From JACKHO01 sp041398745 (lineage in GTDB: Bacteria; Planctomycetota; Planctomycetia; Planctomycetales; Planctomycetaceae): 64,000 nucleotides of DNA. Below the pieces are notes generated by a model, which did not search any database, was not told where the DNA came from, and worked only from the letters and a program-made list of their open reading frames with translations. Of the stretch, positions 19,118-27,746 are shown piece by piece (positions within the stretch are counted from its first letter, which is position 1; each line of letters begins with the position of its first letter). The stretch spans positions 496,001-560,000 of the forward strand of contig JAWKUB010000006.1 of NCBI GenBank assembly GCA_041398745.1. Reading direction: 5' to 3'. A program made the translations under genes and the position numbers.

Positions 19118-20791
19118 GTGTCTGATTCCAACACTGTCCGTCCCGACAACACGGAAGTTCCTATCCCGGAGCAAATTGGTCCCTACCGGCTCGTCGAAGA
19201 ACTGGGAGCAGGGGGAATGGGGACGGTGTACCTCGGCGTGCACATGCAGAATGAGACCCGGGCTGCAATTAAAGTGTTGCCTGCGTCGATGGCACGCGAG
19301 TCAGGCTTCGTGGCGCGTTTCAATCGTGAAATTGACGCCATGCGTCAGCTTTCCAACTCGAACGAAAACATCGTGGAGCTATACGATAGCGGAGAAGATT
19401 CTGGGACTTACTACTACGCCATGGAATATGTCCCCGGTGAAACGCTCACCGCCCGGCTGGGGCGTGAGAAACGACTGCCGTGGCGGGACGCCATCGATAT
19501 TGCTGTCCAGATTTGCCGGGCGCTCAAGGCAGCGCACAATGCGGGGGTAGTGCATCGGGACCTGAAACCATCCAACCTACTGCTGCGCGATGATGGAGTC
19601 GTCAAACTCGCTGATTTTGGAGTGGCCCAGGTATTTGCCACCAGTAAGCTCACCGTCACGGGAGGTATTCTGGGGACCGCGGAATATATGTCGCCCGAAC
19701 AAGCGCAGGGGAGTCGGGCGACGCGGCAGAGCGATATCTATTCTCTCGGCGCCGTGCTGTATGTCATGCTCACAGGGCGACCACCATTCACTGGGAAGAC
19801 GACCCTCGAAATTGCGCAGAAGCACAAGTTCTCTCAGTTCGATAGTCCGCGCCGCATTGTGCCCGATATTCCTCACTGGCTGGACGAGGTGGTCTGCAAG
19901 TGCCTGTCGAAGAAACCAGAAGACCGCTACCCCGACGCATACGTGCTAGGCTTAAGGCTGCAGGAAATCCCAAAGAAAGTTGATCTCGCCGCGAGCGAAG
20001 CCGACTTCGACTACGGCGGTCAGGTCGCTCCCGATAAAGAGACCGAAGCGGCCAACGCCGAACATCAGGCTGCTGTTGGAGGAACCCTCGTCCGGGACAT
20101 GATGCGGGCCGAAATGGAGAAGGGGGCCGAAAAGTCGCCACTCGGTTCGTGGCTCGACAATGTCTGGGTACTGGTCGGGTTGTTTGTCCTGGTCATTGGC
20201 TTGAGCGGTTGGCTGCTTTCAAATTCACGCACCACACCGGAAGAACTGTTTGAACGGGGAGAACGCCTGATGGAAATGGCTCCCGGTCCCGGCTGGGATG
20301 CCGCTGAGGCTGAGTGCTTTCAACCTCTCCTCGATTTGAATGATCCTTCATGGAATGAGCGAGTCGCTCCTTTGATGGAGCAAATCGACCAGTATCAGTA
20401 CGAGCGAGATTTGCTCCGACAAGATGGCCAGTTCGCCAGCGGCGAGCAGCTAACCCAGCCCGACCTCATCCTGCGTCGTGCGCTCACATTCCGCAACAAC
20501 GGAGAGCTTCGGGCCGCTGAAGCGGAGTTGGAAGCACTCCGCATCCTCATCGAGGGGAACCCTGACTTCTCCGTTCAATACAAAGTGGTCCAGAAAATAC
20601 TGGAACAAATGCAAGAACAGCCAACAGATGACGAACGGTTCCAATTCCTCGAAAAGGCCCTAAAACGTGCCGACGAACTGGACTCGATGGGAGAGGCCGA
20701 ACAGGCTCGTGCAATCCGTCAGGGAATTATCAAGCTGTACCAGGACAACCCCGAGGCGGGAGAGTATGTCGAGCGGGCACGAGAGAATTGA
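19118..20791 (+). CDS. Membrane-anchored Ser/Thr protein kinase (Hanks type)
   Basis: Kinase of 557 residues. GTG 19118 is chosen for its AGGAAGG eight bases upstream; the frame is open to 19082. The catalytic domain covers about residues 23-285: glycine loop GAGGMG (30-35), Lys 52 for ATP, HRDLKPSN with Asp 148, DFG at 167-169 and SPE at 192-194. All catalytic residues are present. A linker leads to one membrane span (about 349-367). The outer 190 residues are helical and TPR-like and could sense a ligand or partner protein. Targets are unknown. It precedes a small hypothetical gene by 65 bases. Confidence 0.95.
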   Translation: MSDSNTVRPDNTEVPIPEQIGPYRLVEELGAGGMGTVYLGVHMQNETRAAIKVLPASMARESGFVARFNREIDAMRQLSNSNENIVELYDSGEDSGTYYYAMEYVPGETLTARLGREKRLPWRDAIDIAVQICRALKAAHNAGVVHRDLKPSNLLLRDDGVVKLADFGVAQVFATSKLTVTGGILGTAEYMSPEQAQGSRATRQSDIYSLGAVLYVMLTGRPPFTGKTTLEIAQKHKFSQFDSPRRIVPDIPHWLDEVVCKCLSKKPEDRYPDAYVLGLRLQEIPKKVDLAASEADFDYGGQVAPDKETEAANAEHQAAVGGTLVRDMMRAEMEKGAEKSPLGSWLDNVWVLVGLFVLVIGLSGWLLSNSRTTPEELFERGERLMEMAPGPGWDAAEAECFQPLLDLNDPSWNERVAPLMEQIDQYQYERDLLRQDGQFASGEQLTQPDLILRRALTFRNNGELRAAEAELEALRILIEGNPDFSVQYKVVQKILEQMQEQPTDDERFQFLEKALKRADELDSMGEAEQARAIRQGIIKLYQDNPEAGEYVERAREN

Positions 20792-20856
20792 GCTTTTGTC
20801 TCATTCGTTTCTCATTGGTCGCGACCAGACCGAAACTCAATTAGCGGACCAGGACT

Positions 20857-21285
20857 ATGGATGATCTTCAAATTCAGATCAGCGAAAAGGCTGAAAGCGC
20901 CATCGAGCAGTTTCGTACGAGGTCCGGCGACGCACTTGACTACTCAGAATCCAGTTTAGATGTAGTTGAAGAAATACTCGCAGAAGCTTCGTCTTACAGA
21001 CACGAACTACCCGCCGACCAAGTCAACGCCATCACTCATTTGCTTGGAGCGTACATCCTCGAAGTAGGTCGACGGAGTTTTGGGGGAAAATACTACTGGC
21101 ATGATGAACGCGACCAGCCGGTCCTCGTCGTCGAGGAACGTGACTATAGAATTGCCATGCTAGTCTTTGACAAGATACGTGGGCGTTTGTCTGGTGACGA
21201 GGCAGACAATATCCCTTTTTTCTATCGCGGATTCGCAGCGAAGGCGGAAGCTCCGCAGGCAGGTATGGACATCCTCTTCGTCTAG
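20857..21285 (+). CDS. Hypothetical cytosolic protein
   Basis: Protein of 142 residues with no signal peptide or membrane span. It is acidic, alternates helix and strand (LLGAYILEVGRRSFGGKYYW, then VLVVEERDYRIAMLVFDKI) and looks like a complete globular domain. The central GAYxxEVxRRxxGGxYYW pattern recalls small immunity-like or DUF-type bacterial proteins, but I cannot assign a family. It follows the kinase on the same strand after 65 bases, so co-transcription is possible. Confidence 0.65.
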   Translation: MDDLQIQISEKAESAIEQFRTRSGDALDYSESSLDVVEEILAEASSYRHELPADQVNAITHLLGAYILEVGRRSFGGKYYWHDERDQPVLVVEERDYRIAMLVFDKIRGRLSGDEADNIPFFYRGFAAKAEAPQAGMDILFV

Positions 21286-21336
21286 TCAGCGCGAAGCCTC
21301 TCAGTTTTTTCCGATCTACTCGTTGACGCGCGCCAG

Positions 21337-22617
21337 TCACATCCCGGATTGCAAGGCGTCCAGGTGGCGGGCGAAGTGGTCTTCAAGCACTTCACTGTAC
21401 GTCGCGGGGTGGCTCTCCAGCACCTGGCGAATGGCGGGACCAAATTCGGGATGCGTCAGCGTGGATCCGAACGTGCAGTGGAGGATTTGACGTCCCGGTT
21501 CGGTGAATCCCTTGCCTTGAGGCACGTCGGACCAGCATTCGAGGTACAGTTTCTCCAACTGCTCAACGGGCAAGTCGTCTCCTGCAGGGACAGCGTCGTT
21601 GGTTGCGGACACGTGGTACGTGGCTTTGTCGACGTCATACCGCTCCCGTGCGAAGCGGACGAGGGTGCGGAAAAGCTGCTCGTCATGCCGGGCAACAACT
21701 CGCAACGCCTCCAGGTAACTTGTTCCGGCGGTTTTGACGTGAAAACGCCCCTTTGTCGCGCGAGCAAGTGCCGCATACATCGAGATTTTGTCTGATCCCG
21801 AGTGCAGGCTCAGTTTGTAGGGGCCGAGGAGGTCAGCAATCGCGGCGTGGTCGTTGAGGGAGACTTCAAGTGCGTCGAGGTCACCCCTGTAGTCGACACC
21901 TTTTTCCAGTTCGCCAATGAACCGAGGTGCCAAACTGACAAGGTTAATTCCCGCCTGAAGGCACTGATCGGCGATGATGTAGTGTTCCGCAAGCGTTGTG
22001 GGCTGGTCGGTTTCGTCTACCGACAACTCAATTTCGTGGGCTCGTCCGGCCCCGTCCTGTACCTGCTTGATGTGTGCTGCCAGTTTGATGGTGCTTTGGA
22101 TGGCGGCCCCATACTTCACCGCAGCCCGCATACAGGCTTCTTCTGACAGACTGATGGAAGTTCCAGTCATCAGTTCAATCGTTTTACCGAGGTATCCTTC
22201 GTACCAGTTGGCGACACCGCGTGAGCTTTCGAACTTTTCACGCAGTTGCGATTCACTGTAATCATCCGCTTTCTGATCGACGTCACCAGAAGGATCAATC
22301 GTGAAGAACGTGAACCCGGCTGCGGCAGTCACATCCACATCGGCCGGCGTTTTAAGGTGGTCAGCATCGGCCCCGACGGGATCTGTCCAGCCTGCTGCGC
22401 CAACGGCGGCCATTGCCTCATCCATCACCTGCTGAGCAGTCCGGTTAGTTCTAAACATTTCCCGGATGGACTGCTGCGGGAAAATCGGAGCAATCCCGCT
22501 CCCGGAACGCCGCATCGCTGCAATGTGACCGGGGGTCGCCAGGCCAATTCGGTCACCAAAGCCGAAGCTGGGCGTCAGTCCAAGGGGAACGCAACGTGCA
22601 GTCTGAGGTGAAGTCAT
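21337..22617 (-). CDS. uxaE: Tagaturonate epimerase
   Basis: Protein of 426 residues of the UxaE family, which interconverts D-tagaturonate and D-fructuronate in hexuronate catabolism, using a metal in a TIM-barrel-like fold. Family-typical stretches are SFGFGDRIGLATPGH near the N-terminus, ELSVDETDQPTT in the middle, PRFIGELEKGVDYRGD and KLSLHSGSDKIS, with His and Glu residues likely to bind metal. Length fits a complete enzyme. No other uronate genes flank it, but the sugar isomerase at 12477 and the sulfatases fit a polysaccharide-degrading lifestyle. Confidence 0.82.
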   Translation of the reverse strand: MTSPQTARCVPLGLTPSFGFGDRIGLATPGHIAAMRRSGSGIAPIFPQQSIREMFRTNRTAQQVMDEAMAAVGAAGWTDPVGADADHLKTPADVDVTAAAGFTFFTIDPSGDVDQKADDYSESQLREKFESSRGVANWYEGYLGKTIELMTGTSISLSEEACMRAAVKYGAAIQSTIKLAAHIKQVQDGAGRAHEIELSVDETDQPTTLAEHYIIADQCLQAGINLVSLAPRFIGELEKGVDYRGDLDALEVSLNDHAAIADLLGPYKLSLHSGSDKISMYAALARATKGRFHVKTAGTSYLEALRVVARHDEQLFRTLVRFARERYDVDKATYHVSATNDAVPAGDDLPVEQLEKLYLECWSDVPQGKGFTEPGRQILHCTFGSTLTHPEFGPAIRQVLESHPATYSEVLEDHFARHLDALQSGM

Positions 22618-22988
22618 GAAATCGTACGAGGCTCAGGAGTGATTTGTTTTTCTGATTGATTCGGAGCCATTTTTGCAGATTAACTCGCAATTGTCTTGGC
22701 ACCCGCATTCGCTCATATCAGACGCTGTCGCCGAAAAAAGACAAACTCACCAGTCTACCCACCTTCCCGAAGCAGAACACGTGGCATAAAGAGCACGATC
22801 AGGGTACTTCAACGATTTGAGTCACCTGAGTCATTGTGTCGAAATACCTCGATAGGGTCTGTCCGTACCCGTCTTTTCGGGATGGGGCAGATTTCGTATA
22901 GAAGTCGCTCGCGAACATCCCTGCGGGGATGTTCACAACGTTGGCAAGGTTGCCGACGCAAATAGAAGGTCGTAAGGAGACGTAACGG
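22618..22988. other. Intergenic region and parB leader
   Basis: 371 bases between divergent genes. A perfect 9-bp hairpin with a TGCG loop (22913-22934) lies about 55 bases before parB and could influence its translation; AAGGAG sits nine bases before the parB ATG. Nothing else is recognised, and no parA gene is present. Confidence 0.55.
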
Positions 22989-24029
22989 ATGTCCACAATT
23001 CAACCCAACCGCCGACTGGGACGTGGTTTAAATGCGCTGCTGGGCGGCGGAACTCCCTCGACAGAAGAGCGTGAACAAGAAGCGGTCGGCAGCTTGCGTA
23101 CGGTGGCCGTCTCGCTCATTACCAGAAATCCTTTCCAGCCTCGCAAGGACTTTGATCCTCAATCCTTGGGTGATCTTGCGGCCAGCATCAAAGAGCACGG
23201 AGTTTTGCAGCCGTTGCTTGTGCGAGAAGTCGACGGGGGTTATCAGCTCATCGCCGGGGAACGTCGCTGGAAGGCGGCTCAGAAGGCTGGTTTGCAGTCC
23301 ATCCCCTGCCAGGTGGTCGATGTCATCGACAAGACGGCCTGTGAATACGCTCTTGAAGAAAACCTGAAACGCCAGGACCTGAATGACCTCGAAAAGGCTC
23401 AGGCGTTCCGAGACTACATCACGCACTTTGAGTGTTCAATTGAGGAACTGGCGAAGCAGCTGAGTATGAGCCGTTCGGCAATCAGCAACCTCATGCGGCT
23501 TTTGGAACTTTCCGATCCCGTCAAGAACGCGTTGCACTCCGGCAAGATTTCCGGTGGCCACGCACGAGCCTTGCTGCCGCTGGAACCGGTGGATCAACTC
23601 CAGCTCGTGGGAAGGATTCAGGCGGAAAGCCTTTCCGTCCGCAAGACGGAAGCAGCCGTTCGCGAACTGCTGGGAAGACCGCAACCTGCGGCTGTCGTCA
23701 GTGAGCCAGTCTCTGATCAGCAAAACGTCGAACCTGCTCCTGCGAGTTTCGAGCCTGCGCCGCAATTCGAATCTGCACCAATGCCAGCAATGGCTGATTC
23801 GGGCTTCAGCTCCGAGCCAGTTCCCGCGCTCTCAATCGAAGCAGCCCGGGAAGCGACTGAGGAATTGCGGACGAACCACATTCTGTCGCTAGAGCAGCAA
23901 CTCACCGACCTGTTTGGCGTGAAAGTGCAAATCAAGCTGAAGAGCAAAGACAGCGGTTCCGTGGTTATTCCGTTCGATTCCAACATGGAATTCGAACGCA
24001 TTCTTAACACCGCACGGCGCGCCGGATAG
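22989..24029 (+). CDS. parB: Chromosome-partitioning protein ParB
   Basis: ParB of 346 residues, a CTP-dependent DNA clamp that loads at parS and links the origin region to ParA. The N-terminal RRLGRGLNALLGG is the ParA-contact type of motif. The ParB/CTPase domain has NPFQPRKDF and the GERRW box (GERRWKAAQKAGL). The DNA-binding HTH is near IEELAKQLSMSRSAISNLMR. A variable Pro/Glu-rich linker precedes a C-terminal dimerisation domain. Length and motifs fit a chromosomal rather than plasmid ParB. AAGGAG upstream supports the start. parA is not adjacent, which is unusual. Confidence 0.94.
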   Translation: MSTIQPNRRLGRGLNALLGGGTPSTEEREQEAVGSLRTVAVSLITRNPFQPRKDFDPQSLGDLAASIKEHGVLQPLLVREVDGGYQLIAGERRWKAAQKAGLQSIPCQVVDVIDKTACEYALEENLKRQDLNDLEKAQAFRDYITHFECSIEELAKQLSMSRSAISNLMRLLELSDPVKNALHSGKISGGHARALLPLEPVDQLQLVGRIQAESLSVRKTEAAVRELLGRPQPAAVVSEPVSDQQNVEPAPASFEPAPQFESAPMPAMADSGFSSEPVPALSIEAAREATEELRTNHILSLEQQLTDLFGVKVQIKLKSKDSGSVVIPFDSNMEFERILNTARRAG

Positions 24030-24156
24030 TCGCAAGTTTTGACGTCAAGCGGCGTAACGGCATGGTGCGATTGTGATCGACCTTGACACACAACCGCACT
24101 CCGGGGAAGTTCCACATCCATAACTTATTGTGGGCTGTTGAACTTCTGCCGATTTT

Positions 24157-25107
24157 ATGACGTCCCTCGATTCCTCTGCTCCCATTCTGATCACCGGCCA
24201 CCGTGGTCTGGTTGGCTCTGCCATAGTGCGCTCCCTGCAGGCTGCTGGATGGAACAATTTGCTTCTCGCGACGCGAACCGAAGTTGATCTGCGCGATCAG
24301 AAACAGGTCAGCGACTGGTTTGACCGCACGCGGCCTCGGTACGTCCTGCACGTGGCGGGAAAAGTGGGCGGCATTCTGGCGAATTCGACATATCCCGCCG
24401 ACTTCCTGTACGACAACATTCTCATGCACGCCACGGTAATGAAAGCGGCGCATGAGTCTGGTGTAGAAAAACTGCTGTATCTCGGCAGTTCCTGCATTTA
24501 TCCTCGCGAATGCCCACAGCCCATCAGGGAAGAGTATCTGCTCACCGGTCCACTCGAACGCACCAACGACGCTTACGCAATTGCCAAAATCTCGGGACTG
24601 GTCGCCTGCCAGTCGTACCGACGACAACACGGCTGTAACTTCATCTCAGCCATGCCCACCAACCTCTACGGTCCCAACGACAACTTCTCTCCGACGGGAT
24701 CGCACGTATTGCCCGCTCTCATTCGGCGTTTCCACGAAGCCCGAGAGCGTGGCGATATTACCGTCACGATTTGGGGAACGGGCAAGCCCATGCGTGAATT
24801 CCTGCACGTCGACGACCTGGCCCAGGCCTGTCTGTTTCTCCTTGAAAACTACAACGACGAGTCGACCATTAACGTGGGGACCGGCGAAGATGTGACTATT
24901 GCCGAACTCGCCGAATCGGTGCGGAACGTGGTCTATCCCGGAGCCAAACTCGAATTTGACACCTCAAAGCCAGACGGCACACCACGCAAATTGCTGGATG
25001 TCTCGCGTCTGCATTCGCTTGGCTGGAAACACAGCATTCCTCTCCAGGATGGCATTGAGTCAACCTACCAGTGGTTCCTGGATCACCAGGACGATTTCCG
25101 GGGTTGA
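24157..25107 (+). CDS. fcl: GDP-L-fucose synthase
   Basis: Short-chain dehydrogenase/reductase of 316 residues that epimerises and reduces GDP-4-keto-6-deoxy-D-mannose to GDP-L-fucose with NADPH. Seen: the Rossmann motif ITGHRGLVGSAI, the family phrase LGSSCIYPRECPQPI, and the catalytic Tyr/Lys in DAYAIAKISG, followed by MPTNLYGPNDNF. The partner enzyme gmd lies 104 bases downstream on the same strand, making a GDP-fucose module for surface glycans. Length is normal. Confidence 0.95.
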   Translation: MTSLDSSAPILITGHRGLVGSAIVRSLQAAGWNNLLLATRTEVDLRDQKQVSDWFDRTRPRYVLHVAGKVGGILANSTYPADFLYDNILMHATVMKAAHESGVEKLLYLGSSCIYPRECPQPIREEYLLTGPLERTNDAYAIAKISGLVACQSYRRQHGCNFISAMPTNLYGPNDNFSPTGSHVLPALIRRFHEARERGDITVTIWGTGKPMREFLHVDDLAQACLFLLENYNDESTINVGTGEDVTIAELAESVRNVVYPGAKLEFDTSKPDGTPRKLLDVSRLHSLGWKHSIPLQDGIESTYQWFLDHQDDFRG

Positions 25108-25211
25108 TGCGAATCCCAAGACTTGCCAACCTCTCCCAACCTGCCAGATGAAATTTGGCACCAAAGTACATCACCAACAGCGATTCACGTATTGTGGCCA
25201 AGGAATTTCCC

Positions 25212-26300
25212 ATGTCTCTCCCCCCACGAAACAACAAGAAGGCCCTCATCACGGGAATTACCGGGCAAGATGGCTCCTACCTCGCTGAATTGCTGATTTC
25301 CAAGGGCTATGAGGTGTGGGGCGTCATTCGGCGTTCGTCTTCGTTCAATACGGGACGGATCGACCACATTTATCAAGATCCTCACGAGCCCGACGTGCGT
25401 CTGCACCTTATGCACGGCGATCTCACCGACTCGTCGTCCATCAACCATATCCTGAAGTGCGTCCGTCCCGACGAGGTCTACAACCTCGGAGCTCAGTCGC
25501 ACGTGAAGGTCTCGTTCGATATTCCCGAGTACACTGCGGACGTCACCGGACTTGGGACCATTCGACTGCTGGAAGGAATGCGTGAGCTTGGTGTGGATGC
25601 CCGCTTCTATCAGGCCTCGTCTTCCGAATTGTACGGCAAGGTGCTGGAGACGCCTCAGACCGAAAGTACGCCGTTCTACCCACGCAGCCCGTATGCGGCG
25701 GCCAAGGCATATGCCTTCCACGTGACTCGAAACTATCGAGAGTCGTACGGCACATTCGCCGTGAATGGCATTCTGTTCAACCACGAATCACCTCGCCGTG
25801 GTGAAACATTCGTGACCCGCAAAATCACCCGCGCGGTCGCTCACATTGTGACCGGCAAACAGGACTGCCTCTACCTGGGGAACCTCGACGCCAAACGAGA
25901 CTGGGGATTCGCGGGCGATTACGTCGAAGCCATGTGGCTGATGTTGCAGGCGGAAATTCCAAACGACTACGTCATCGCGACAGGTGAAACCCACACGGTC
26001 CGCGAATTCTGCGAGCGAGCCTTCGAAGCCGTCGACAAACCCATTACATGGGAAGGGGAGGGCACCGACGAAGTCGCCAAAACCGCTGACGGCAAAGTCG
26101 TCATTCGCATCGATCCCCGCTACTTCCGTCCTGCAGAAGTCGAACTGCTGCTGGGTGATCCCAAGAAAGCCAAGACGGAGCTCGGCTGGGAACCGAAAGT
26201 CACATTCGCCGGCCTCGTCAAAATGATGGTCGACCACGACCTCGCCGCCGCAACAGGTAAAGGCACACCGCAAGCCATGGCCGCGACAGAGCGGTTGTAG
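25212..26300 (+). CDS. gmd: GDP-mannose 4,6-dehydratase
   Basis: Dehydratase of 362 residues converting GDP-D-mannose to GDP-4-keto-6-deoxy-D-mannose, the first step to GDP-L-fucose. ATG 25212 is chosen, with AAGGAA nine bases upstream; the frame is open to 25155. Rossmann motif ITGITGQDGSYLAE, the nearly invariant YNLGAQSHVKVSF, catalytic ASSSELYGKV, YxxxK in YAAAKAYA, and NHESPRRGETFVTRKI are all present. It follows fcl, so both steps of the pathway are encoded together. Confidence 0.97.
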   Translation: MSLPPRNNKKALITGITGQDGSYLAELLISKGYEVWGVIRRSSSFNTGRIDHIYQDPHEPDVRLHLMHGDLTDSSSINHILKCVRPDEVYNLGAQSHVKVSFDIPEYTADVTGLGTIRLLEGMRELGVDARFYQASSSELYGKVLETPQTESTPFYPRSPYAAAKAYAFHVTRNYRESYGTFAVNGILFNHESPRRGETFVTRKITRAVAHIVTGKQDCLYLGNLDAKRDWGFAGDYVEAMWLMLQAEIPNDYVIATGETHTVREFCERAFEAVDKPITWEGEGTDEVAKTADGKVVIRIDPRYFRPAEVELLLGDPKKAKTELGWEPKVTFAGLVKMMVDHDLAAATGKGTPQAMAATERL

Positions 26301-26421
26301 GATCAGTTCCTCACCAACATCTGTAGACAGTTGGGGCGTTTCACCACCGCGAAAACTGTGGAGGGCTGCCCTGGGTACTGGAAGACGTAGTCTGCAAATC
26401 GAACGGCACTTCCCCTGACGG

Positions 26422-27375
26422 TCATACCTGCCGGTCAAGAAATGCCTGCCAATCAATCATATCCGAAGGGACGGGATAGTCCGCGGTCTCGACGGAATGC
26501 ACTCCATACACTGCTGGTGTTGGGGGCTCGCGTTCGTCAACAATGGCCTTGATGATGTCATCGTCGCCTTCGGCACTTTCTCCGTAGTCGGCGCACCAGT
26601 CTTCAGGCCAGTCTCCAGGGTGACTTGACTTGAGCACGAGTTGCATCCACTTCTTTCGCAACTCGGCCCATCTTTCGCTTTGGTCTCCTGTTTCAAGGAT
26701 ACCGGCAATCGGTCGAAACTCCACATAAATTGTCCTGCGCACACCTGGTGTCCGTTTTGGTTGAGAGCCATGGAGAATCATCATGTCTTGAATGAGAATG
26801 TCTCCCGCCCGAGCCGGAAGTTCGACCACGCCTGGAATTTCCCAACCATGTTCTCGCGAAAGCTGTTCAATGTCCACCAGATGATGCTGAGTTCCTGACA
26901 CGTAGCGTAGACATCCATCGCCTGGCGGAGCGTCGTCCAGGTAAATGCCAACATTCAGATAAGGATACCCCCGAGGATGCGGTGCGCCCTGGTGCCACTT
27001 GATGACAGGGTGCGGATGCTGATGCTTGTATAGGATGTCCATTTGCAACGGCACGGTTCCTCGGCCCGACAACTCCCGGGCGACAGCCATCATGGCCGGG
27101 CAGGCCAGCAAATCAAGACAGGCTTGAGGATCGATTGCCAGGATGTCGTCATATCGCATGAGCCTCGGACCAACAGGGTCTTCGAAAACACATGCACCGT
27201 GAAGCTGATGATGATGATGAGCATGCGCTTCGAGAGCGTTTCGCTCCAGCCGGGCAGCCAATTCCTGCCATCGCTTCAGGAGTTCCTCGGGCACTGCACC
27301 GGGCAGAGCCAGGTACCCCTTCTGAAGAAACTCTTCCTGCTGCTCACTGCTAATTTCGTACGAACTCATTGACAC
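26422..27375 (-). CDS. PhyH-family oxygenase with His-x-Gly iron motif
   Basis: Protein of 317 residues resembling phytanoyl-CoA dioxygenases, Fe(II)/2-oxoglutarate enzymes that oxidise small molecules in the cytoplasm. The double-stranded beta-helix core is recognisable: KWHQGAPHPRGYPYLNVGIY, GCLRYVSGTQHH and ILHGSQPKRTPGVRRTIYVEF. The usual ligands are His-x-Asp, a distal His and a cosubstrate Arg. The distal His 202 and Arg 213/214 are present, but the first motif is His 128-Gln-Gly 130 (codon GGC), so the carboxylate is missing. Such His-x-Gly/Ala motifs occur in Fe(II)/2OG halogenases. An odd His cluster (AHAHHHHQLHG) lies at 50-60. Substrate unknown. Confidence 0.8.
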   Translation of the reverse strand: MSMSSYEISSEQQEEFLQKGYLALPGAVPEELLKRWQELAARLERNALEAHAHHHHQLHGACVFEDPVGPRLMRYDDILAIDPQACLDLLACPAMMAVARELSGRGTVPLQMDILYKHQHPHPVIKWHQGAPHPRGYPYLNVGIYLDDAPPGDGCLRYVSGTQHHLVDIEQLSREHGWEIPGVVELPARAGDILIQDMMILHGSQPKRTPGVRRTIYVEFRPIAGILETGDQSERWAELRKKWMQLVLKSSHPGDWPEDWCADYGESAEGDDDIIKAIVDEREPPTPAVYGVHSVETADYPVPSDMIDWQAFLDRQV

Positions 27376-27746
27376 AGAACTCTCGCAACTTGGCTTGGTT
27401 TCTGGTGATAACGTCTAGGCCGATGGCTCAGTTTTCGCATGCCTGGGAACTCGCCCACAAAGTGAAGGGCTTCAATCTCTACCAATCCATGCCTTGCTTG
27501 GCGATTGTGGAGGCCGCTGTAGGTGACGTCAAGAATCGGGGCTCGACTTGTCGATTCGCATTGGGCTCAATTCCGCCAAACTTCACTAAGCTTGCAGCAT
27601 TTGAAAGACTCTCATCAGCCCATCTAAGGATTGCTTAGGACGTTGAATCTCGCAGTGCTCAATGTTAGTCTGGGAGAACTTAAGAATTCCTGCTCGCGAC
27701 GATTCAGTGGCCAGCGTACCACCGTTCTCCAATCAACTGACTGGCC
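27376..27746. other. Intergenic region
   Basis: 371 bases between divergent genes. An open frame of 89 codons at 27369-27638 lacks a ribosome binding site and protein-like character. No repeat, RNA or terminator is recognised. Confidence 0.45.
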
